Assembly (NCBI GenBank): GCA_947034885.2
Contig: OX344754.2
Coordinates: 28,889,369-28,953,368, forward strand
Origin: Thuidium tamariscinum
Lineage: Eukaryota > Streptophyta > Bryopsida > Hypnales > Thuidiaceae
DNA: 64,000 nucleotides
Direction: 5' to 3'
Part shown: positions 58,721 through 64,000 of the stretch, one piece after another
Numbering within the stretch: position 1 is the first letter of the stretch
Layout of the letters: each line of letters opens with the position of its first letter
Made by a program: the position numbers and the translations under genes
The notes under the pieces: model-generated
What the model was told of the DNA's origin: nothing
Database searches by the model: none
What the model saw: only the letters and a program-made list of their open reading frames with translations

Positions 58721-59719
58721 AACAAAATTCGACATTCTAAAACTCACAAGTAAGAACACTCTAACTAAAATTTTGTTGTTGTAATCATTCAATTTTTGGT
58801 CAAATAAAATAGAGTTGTGAAGGAAACTCACAACTCCCGATTTTAATTCTCCACCAAGAATTTAACAATTCCAACAACAAAGAATCTTGGTCAAACTTCC
58901 TCTAACGCAAAACTCCATAGCCACCATTCTTCTACAAAAATTGCAAAACATCTTGGATGTTAAATGAAGAAGGAGGGAAGGAATTAGGAAGATTAAGGCC
59001 AACCGTGGAGGATTTAGGATTAAAATATTCAAATCCAAGGAATATTACTATTGCATGAGGTTCTTTATTCCGTAAGAATTGACCTTTGGAATTAAAAATC
59101 ATTTAAAAAGAATCCTACTATTGAAATTTATTCTTGTTCTTTGGGAATGTTCTACATTCTTTGGTAGTTAGTTATTAATTAGATTCTTAGAAGATTTGGA
59201 TTTTGTTGGTTTTGTTTTATTAGGCCTAATAAGCCAAAGGGGAAACCAACAAATTGACAACTAATTTCTTCGCAAATTAACGCAAATTTAAAAATGAATT
59301 AGATTTGAAAAGATTTCATGATAGTTTTTTTTATTAAAATATTTTAATAAGCCAAAATAAACAAAACAAATTGACAACCAATTTCTTTAGGATTAAAATA
59401 ATTTCAAAACTAATTGGATTTGGAAAAGATTTGAAGGAGAAATTCCATTCAAATTAATTTAATTCAATTGGAATTAGGTGGAATATCGAATTAGAATTGA
59501 AGTAGACAACAAAAGTAGGTAGCTATTAGATTTTTGATGATTTCTTAGAATAGAACATTGACCCACTAGGTAGACTAGTTAAATTGCAGTATTTCTTAAT
59601 TACCGGGAATTAGGAATTAACAGAATTACGCAATTAAACTAGCACTACATAACATTTAATTTCCTTTTTAACCAGGACAGAATTAATTGACCAACAACGT
59701 GAGAATTATTATGGATTAG

Positions 59720-59890
59720 ATGGAGAGCCGGGATGATTTCGATGGCGAGGTCGTAGGGGAATATTTACACATGATGATGTTTGACGACGGGACCATGGAG
59801 ATTTACGCAGAGGAGGTAAACCGCTCACATTTGATTTTCATTCTCGTTATTTTATTGTTAAGTTTCTTTTTACCAAATGCTTGGCATTAG
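59720..59890 (+). CDS. Conserved 56-codon LTR ORF (copy 4)
   Basis: ATG at 59720, same length and composition as in copies 1 and 2. Changes from copy 1 are few (Ile12 to Val, an Ile/Val swap in the hydrophobic run, Asn56 to His), with several silent differences and no indel. Confidence 0.45.
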   Translation: MESRDDFDGEVVGEYLHMMMFDDGTMEIYAEEVNRSHLIFILVILLLSFFLPNAWH

Positions 59891-60787
59891 ATTTAGACAA
59901 AACTATAAGATAGAATAGAGTAGGATTGCTTGGCTGAATTTAGAATAGAATAGAAAGAATTATAAACACGAAATTAGATTAGAAACACTCAAAAGACGTG
60001 ACTAAAAGAGTTCATTGCTTGGAAAGCTTTCTTTTTCACCCAATTAGAAAGAAAACTCAATTAGACACAGGAACCGTGTGAAAAACTCTTAGCTCGAGTG
60101 TGGGAACCTAGAAGATAGGTTTTTAATATTTAGTACAGAATTAGGAATAAGGAAGCTAATCTTAGATAAATTTTTCGATTCTTTGATCAAGAATAAGGGA
60201 AATTAGTAAGATTAGGAAGAGGCGGAAATTAGAGACATCCAATTGGGATAATTCGGTTAAGGAAGGGAAGTAGAAACCCTTACCTAACCGGAAAATCTGG
60301 AACCGGATTGAGGATCTGGGGTTCAGCCCTAGGATCGTGGAAGGGTCCAGATGTCATCCTAAGGCCACCACCAGTTGTCCAGGAGCCAACGGAACCCTAA
60401 CCGGCAAAGGCGGCGCCGCCGGGAGAAATTGGATGAAACCCTAACGGTGGGACATCCGGAAATCACGGAACTGTTAGTTAAACGGCTAGTTTTGGGATTC
60501 CAGGGGTCATGGCTGATGGAGGGGTCGTCACTCTCATTTGGTGGCGATTCGTCTTGGTGCTTCTTGAGTGTGTTTTTGAGAGCTCTTTTGTGTTGCAAGG
60601 GCGGGAGTTTGAGTCTTTGAGGGCTACAAAGTTTCTGGTTCCTATATCGCGGAAGGGCGCGCGGCCGGCTTGAAGGAAGAGGGTTTTGAGTGAGAACCTC
60701 GTGGTTTCTTTGAGCGCTAGTTATGTTTTGAGGGTTTTGTGGTGAGATAATCCGTCTTGAAATCTTGAGCGCCTATCTGAGTGAGAG

Positions 60788-62704
60788 ATGGGGAAATCTA
60801 AAGAAGCGGAGGATCCGGTTTTCGTGAACCTAAAGTCCGTGACTCCGGGAGTGCCCAAGGATGCCAAGAAGCGTGCCTATTTGGAGGAGGACCTTACCCA
60901 GATTGGCTGCGTAGGGTTGCTGCAGCGCCCATGGAACCTCAAAGACGAAGATATGGTCCGAGAGGTGATGGAGGATCAGTCAAGTGAGTGGAGCCGGACT
61001 GTTAAGGCGCTTCCTAACCGGTGGACAGCGGAACTTTGGAGGAAGGCGTATGGGTTTCCTAAGGAGGGAGAAGGAGGAGCCTCAAGGACGGACAAGTTCT
61101 TGAAGGGTAAGTTCTCCAAACCACCGCATCCTAAGGACGGGTATACGGTCGCGGAATGTGCAAGCAAGAGGGATAGGAGAGTGCTAGAGTTCCTAACCCC
61201 GATTCTGTATCTGGAAAGGCCAACCCGGATTACAACCATGATAGCCAATACAATCTTCGGGGCACTATCCGGAGAGCGGAAGGTTAGTTGGGGGAGGGTA
61301 ATCCGGGATCATGTAGAAAAGTTGGTAACCTTGGCCGGAAAGTCTAAACCCACCATCCTCAATCCTTTTCTCTTTCATCTGTATCACTCTCTTGATTTGC
61401 TGAGGGATAGAGAGGCCACATTGTACAAGTCAGCCTTCGTAATGCTGAAGTTTGATATCAGTCCTCCCCCGGAATCGGAAAGTGAGGAAGAGAGAGAGGG
61501 AAAGGAAGGTTCAAAAGGACCAGGATCTTCAGAGAAGGAGAGAAAGCAAGAGAAGGTTCCTGTTTCAAGGAAGGGAAAGGAGCCAGAGGTTGAGGAAGTG
61601 AAAGAGGATCCGGTCTGGCCGAGTGATAGGAAGGAGGATCCGTTAGGAATTGTTATTGCGGATTTGGAGAGGATCCGAAAGGATCAGAGTGGGGAAAGAG
61701 AGGAAGTCCGGAAGGCATGTAGACTGATGGGAAACATTAGCCCCTCTGTTTTGTGTGAGAGAATAGAGGAACTTCTCAAAAATCAAGATGTTGGGAAGTG
61801 GGAAAGCCGGATTGCGGAATTGTCCACTCAGGTTAGGGATCTCCAACATCAGTTGGAGAGGAAGTCAGAAGAGTCTAGGAGGCTTTCGGGTGAGTCCCAA
61901 GCAACCCTCATGCGGATCCGGGATTCTATTAAGATTCCGGGCGATGCACTTAATAAGGCTAGATTATTTGATGAGGAAGTGCATAAGGCAGGACCATCCG
62001 TAGCTCCTAAGATGGTGAAGGTGCTAGTGGAGTTTGGTGAGAGGATGGAGAGGACTTTGTTTGAGATCAGGGAGGCTTTGCAAGGGGCTGGACTGTATCC
62101 GGATCCGGAAACGGGGAAAGAAGCCAGCCAGGGTAAGGAGAGTGTAATCCCGGTTCCTAAATTCAAAGTGGCTTCTCCACTTGACTCTGGGAAGTCCAAG
62201 GGCAAGGGTTCAGTAGAAGAGAAGACTCCACAGGCGCCCAAGGCAGCTTCCCGACTTGATCTTGATGTGGGAGAAGGGGCAACACCCGGATCCCAAATCC
62301 GGAAGCAAGTCCAAGCGGAAGACCAGGATCAGGAGACGCCTCCGAGCAAGGTATCCGAGAAGTCTCCCAAGGTTCCTAGCACGGTGAAGAGGAAGGCTAC
62401 AGCGAAGAGGGCGAGGGAGAGTCCCATTCAGCTGAAGTCAGACGAAGACGAGTCCCCAGAGCAGAGCGAGCACGAAGAAGAGGAGTCGGATTCGGAATCC
62501 GGATCAGGATCGGAATTGGAACCAGAACCGTCAAACCCGGCGGAAATCACGCCTCCGAAATCTGCGGGGAAGGGTAAGAAGGTTGCCACGCCTTCCAAGG
62601 GCAAAGCAGTTGCGTCGGCAAAGGTTTCCACCAGTAGGAAACAGCCAGCACGCAAGGGAGCCGCCAAGCATGCGGATTCCCCCAAAAAGCGGATGAAGAA
62701 GTAG
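60788..62704 (+). CDS. Retroelement ORF, 638 aa, homologue of 34861-36549
   Basis: ATG at 60788 (GAGAGATGGGG). Residues about 25-215 form a helical domain with HPKDGYTV, ANTIFGALSGERKVSWGRVI and NPFLFHLYHSLDLL, clearly related to the other ORF. An acidic linker (about 225-275) follows, then a coiled coil (about 330-375, AELSTQVRDLQHQLERKSEE), and the second shared block NKARLFDEEVHKAG near 390. The tail from about 460 is long, disordered, Ser/Pro/Lys-rich, with an acidic patch (SEHEEEESDSESGSGSEL) and basic end (SPKKRMKK), as in nuclear or chromatin-binding proteins. No catalytic motif is visible. The frame is intact, so the element may be young. Possible roles are gag-like or host-interaction; none is shown. 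Confidence 0.75.
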   Translation: MGKSKEAEDPVFVNLKSVTPGVPKDAKKRAYLEEDLTQIGCVGLLQRPWNLKDEDMVREVMEDQSSEWSRTVKALPNRWTAELWRKAYGFPKEGEGGASRTDKFLKGKFSKPPHPKDGYTVAECASKRDRRVLEFLTPILYLERPTRITTMIANTIFGALSGERKVSWGRVIRDHVEKLVTLAGKSKPTILNPFLFHLYHSLDLLRDREATLYKSAFVMLKFDISPPPESESEEEREGKEGSKGPGSSEKERKQEKVPVSRKGKEPEVEEVKEDPVWPSDRKEDPLGIVIADLERIRKDQSGEREEVRKACRLMGNISPSVLCERIEELLKNQDVGKWESRIAELSTQVRDLQHQLERKSEESRRLSGESQATLMRIRDSIKIPGDALNKARLFDEEVHKAGPSVAPKMVKVLVEFGERMERTLFEIREALQGAGLYPDPETGKEASQGKESVIPVPKFKVASPLDSGKSKGKGSVEEKTPQAPKAASRLDLDVGEGATPGSQIRKQVQAEDQDQETPPSKVSEKSPKVPSTVKRKATAKRARESPIQLKSDEDESPEQSEHEEEESDSESGSGSELEPEPSNPAEITPPKSAGKGKKVATPSKGKAVASAKVSTSRKQPARKGAAKHADSPKKRMKK

Positions 62705-64000
62705 TTAGGAATAGAAAGTAGAGTAGGTAGAGAATTTTGAGGGGCAGACTTAGTGGAAAAGGTGGAAAGTTACCTTTCCAGTAGGTAGGAAGCAGTTAGC
62801 AAGGTGCTTTTAACTTAGAATGCACCTGGTCAATCAGATCCGGATTTTTCGAATCTGTGATCCACTTTTTTTGGGTCCAGTTGGGTGGATAGGAAAGTGA
62901 CTTTTGTGGATAAGGAATGCCACCTGGCATTCTCTTGTCCTCTGATTTTGTTCCCTTGGGGCTTTTAGGGTTCCCTTGGGTTTGTATTTAGGGGTGGCTC
63001 TTAGTTGGTTGCCCCGGGTGTTCCTACTTCTGTTTTTCCTTTCATTTGCAATCTAATTTCCAGATTTCTACTTTCTAAGAGTTGGTCTGAACAAGTCTCG
63101 ACTCTGGATTGGTATGCTGTGCAATGCTAGAACCATTGGATAGTGCGAGGTAGCTGGGTTTGCAGGTGTTTGGATGAGGTGTCTCCCCCAGACTTTGTCT
63201 GAATCCGGTTCCGGGAAATTGAAGCGATTTGGTTGAGGCTACTGGTGTATTAGGATTGAAGTCTAGCTGCTACAGTCACTTGGAGGCTTCTGTGTGGGAA
63301 AGCCGCTCTTAGATTGGGTGTGTTCTGCTAGGAGAGTGGGCGCATGCCAATTGACGTGTTTGTTGAGGTCCTACTATAACCGGAAGTGAGGGATGTGCAG
63401 ACAGTTAGGATCCCCTAGTTATCTGGCTCCTAGATTAAGCCTTAGGAACTGAGTTTTGATGAGTCTGTCATTGTAGTAATGTGGGGTTTGTAGGGGTTTC
63501 CTGAGTGACCTTCTAATTCGGATTGCAATCCGGATTAGTTGTGAGGAGGAACTTGCAGCCTATTTCGTTTATGTCTTTTGTTATTTTTCTCTTTTAGTGG
63601 AACTCCATTCACTATAATCCTGAGGAGGGTAGGATTCAACGCATCCTTCCTAAATGCCAACCGCGGACCCCTCTAATACAGAGGCTAAACTTCATTGGTT
63701 ATTTGAGTGATTGGATCCGGAAACTGGATCCGGAAGAGGTACAAAGTTTGGGCACTCCTTTCAGTTCCTAATCTGCCCAGTCGGATACTGTAAGTCCGGA
63801 TAGGGGAAGGTACAGAGTTTGGGCACTCCTCCCTGTTTGGAAGTTGTTGTGAGAGTAGTAAAGTGTGTGTGAATGGTGAGAAAGGCAATCTACAAGAATG
63901 CGGATGTTGTGAGGAAGTTTCCGGTTAGGAATCCGGTTACTGTGGTCTTGGGGTTGTTTTCCGCATCCTGTTATTCCGGATATCTTGAGGTAACTACGTA
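62705..64000 (+). other. 3' region of the second ORF-bearing element
   Basis: No gene. Two GGATCCGGAA words at about 63714 and 63727 and two near-identical GGTACAGAGTTTGGGCACTCCT blocks (about 63738 and 63808; the first differs by one base) make a 70-bp direct repeat. Confidence 0.45.

Larger units (their letters stand above)
56096..60098 (+). mobile_element. LTR of the long-LTR gypsy family (copy 4), right end interrupted
   Basis: Starts TGTGAGCCCTCGAG at 56096 and runs colinear with copy 1 to GCTCGAG at 60098, where another element begins. The last 20 or so bases of the LTR and the second target duplication lie beyond the window; the left 5-mer is GGCCG. It entered the gag coding region in the opposite orientation. 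Confidence 0.85.
60099..64000 (+). mobile_element. Second ORF-bearing element, nested in LTR copy 4, runs off the window
   Basis: Starts TGTGGGAACCTAGAAG immediately after the LTR word GCTCGAG (other copies continue GGTGGAG). Its start resembles the TGTGGCAAGG start of the element at 33621-37212. The ORF begins 689 bp in, against 663 bp there. The 3' region after 62704 is non-coding, with GGATCCGGAAAC words near 63713-63735. The other end is not seen. Confidence 0.7.

Noticed and set aside
1-64000. CRISPR arrays, prokaryotic operons, rRNA genes
   Set aside because: None seen; the tandem repeats lack unique spacers and the gene structure is eukaryotic.

Overview
The window looks like nuclear DNA of a plant. 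It has GT-AG introns, degenerate plant-type telomere words (TTTAGGG class) near 795-820, plant-style Ty3/gypsy, hAT and CACTA elements, and one long host gene of a family known from land plants. Short introns and AT-rich intergenic DNA would fit a non-seed plant such as a bryophyte, but I cannot name the species.

Region 1-18.5 kb is repeat territory. After an imperfect tandem repeat (1-418) and AT-rich DNA come three related foldback elements, CACTA-like ends, and a hAT-family transposase gene on the minus strand (5373-12602). That gene is split by a 4.0-kb solo LTR (copy 1, 6672-10682) with an exact 5-bp target duplication.

Region 18.5-29 kb holds the one clearly intact host gene. It has 26 coding exons (19376-28640, plus strand) encoding about 973 aa: two tandem uridine-kinase-like/CYTH modules, then a coiled coil and a C-terminal membrane anchor. 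Introns in the two kinase halves sit at matching positions.

Region 29.7-64 kb is nested transposons. A Ty3/gypsy family with very long LTRs (about 4 kb) supplies four LTR copies in the window: copy 1; copy 2 at 49207-53393; copy 3 at 33298-41906; copy 4 from 56096. Copy 3 is the 5' LTR of a minus-strand element whose reverse transcriptase/integrase region (29814-33038) is in one frame with seven stops. Copy 3 was later hit by a 3.6-kb ORF-bearing TG..CA element (33621-37212, duplication ATCTC) and by a 1.16-kb non-autonomous CACTA element (40527-41685, duplication ATG); for both, the empty site survives in copy 2. Copy 4 is hit by a relative of the ORF-bearing element (from 60099, running off the window). 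A gag-protease fragment (53394-56095) lies between inverted copies 2 and 4. Between copies 3 and 2 lie a broken DDE-type transposase-like gene (plus strand) and a coiled-coil/RING-like gene (minus strand).

The least expected signals are: a 56-codon ORF kept open in every LTR copy; a GC-rich minisatellite at the same place in every LTR but built from different units, beside a CACGTG box in three of four; and a two-member family of retroelement-like ORFs in a DNA context saturated with GGATCCGG-type words.
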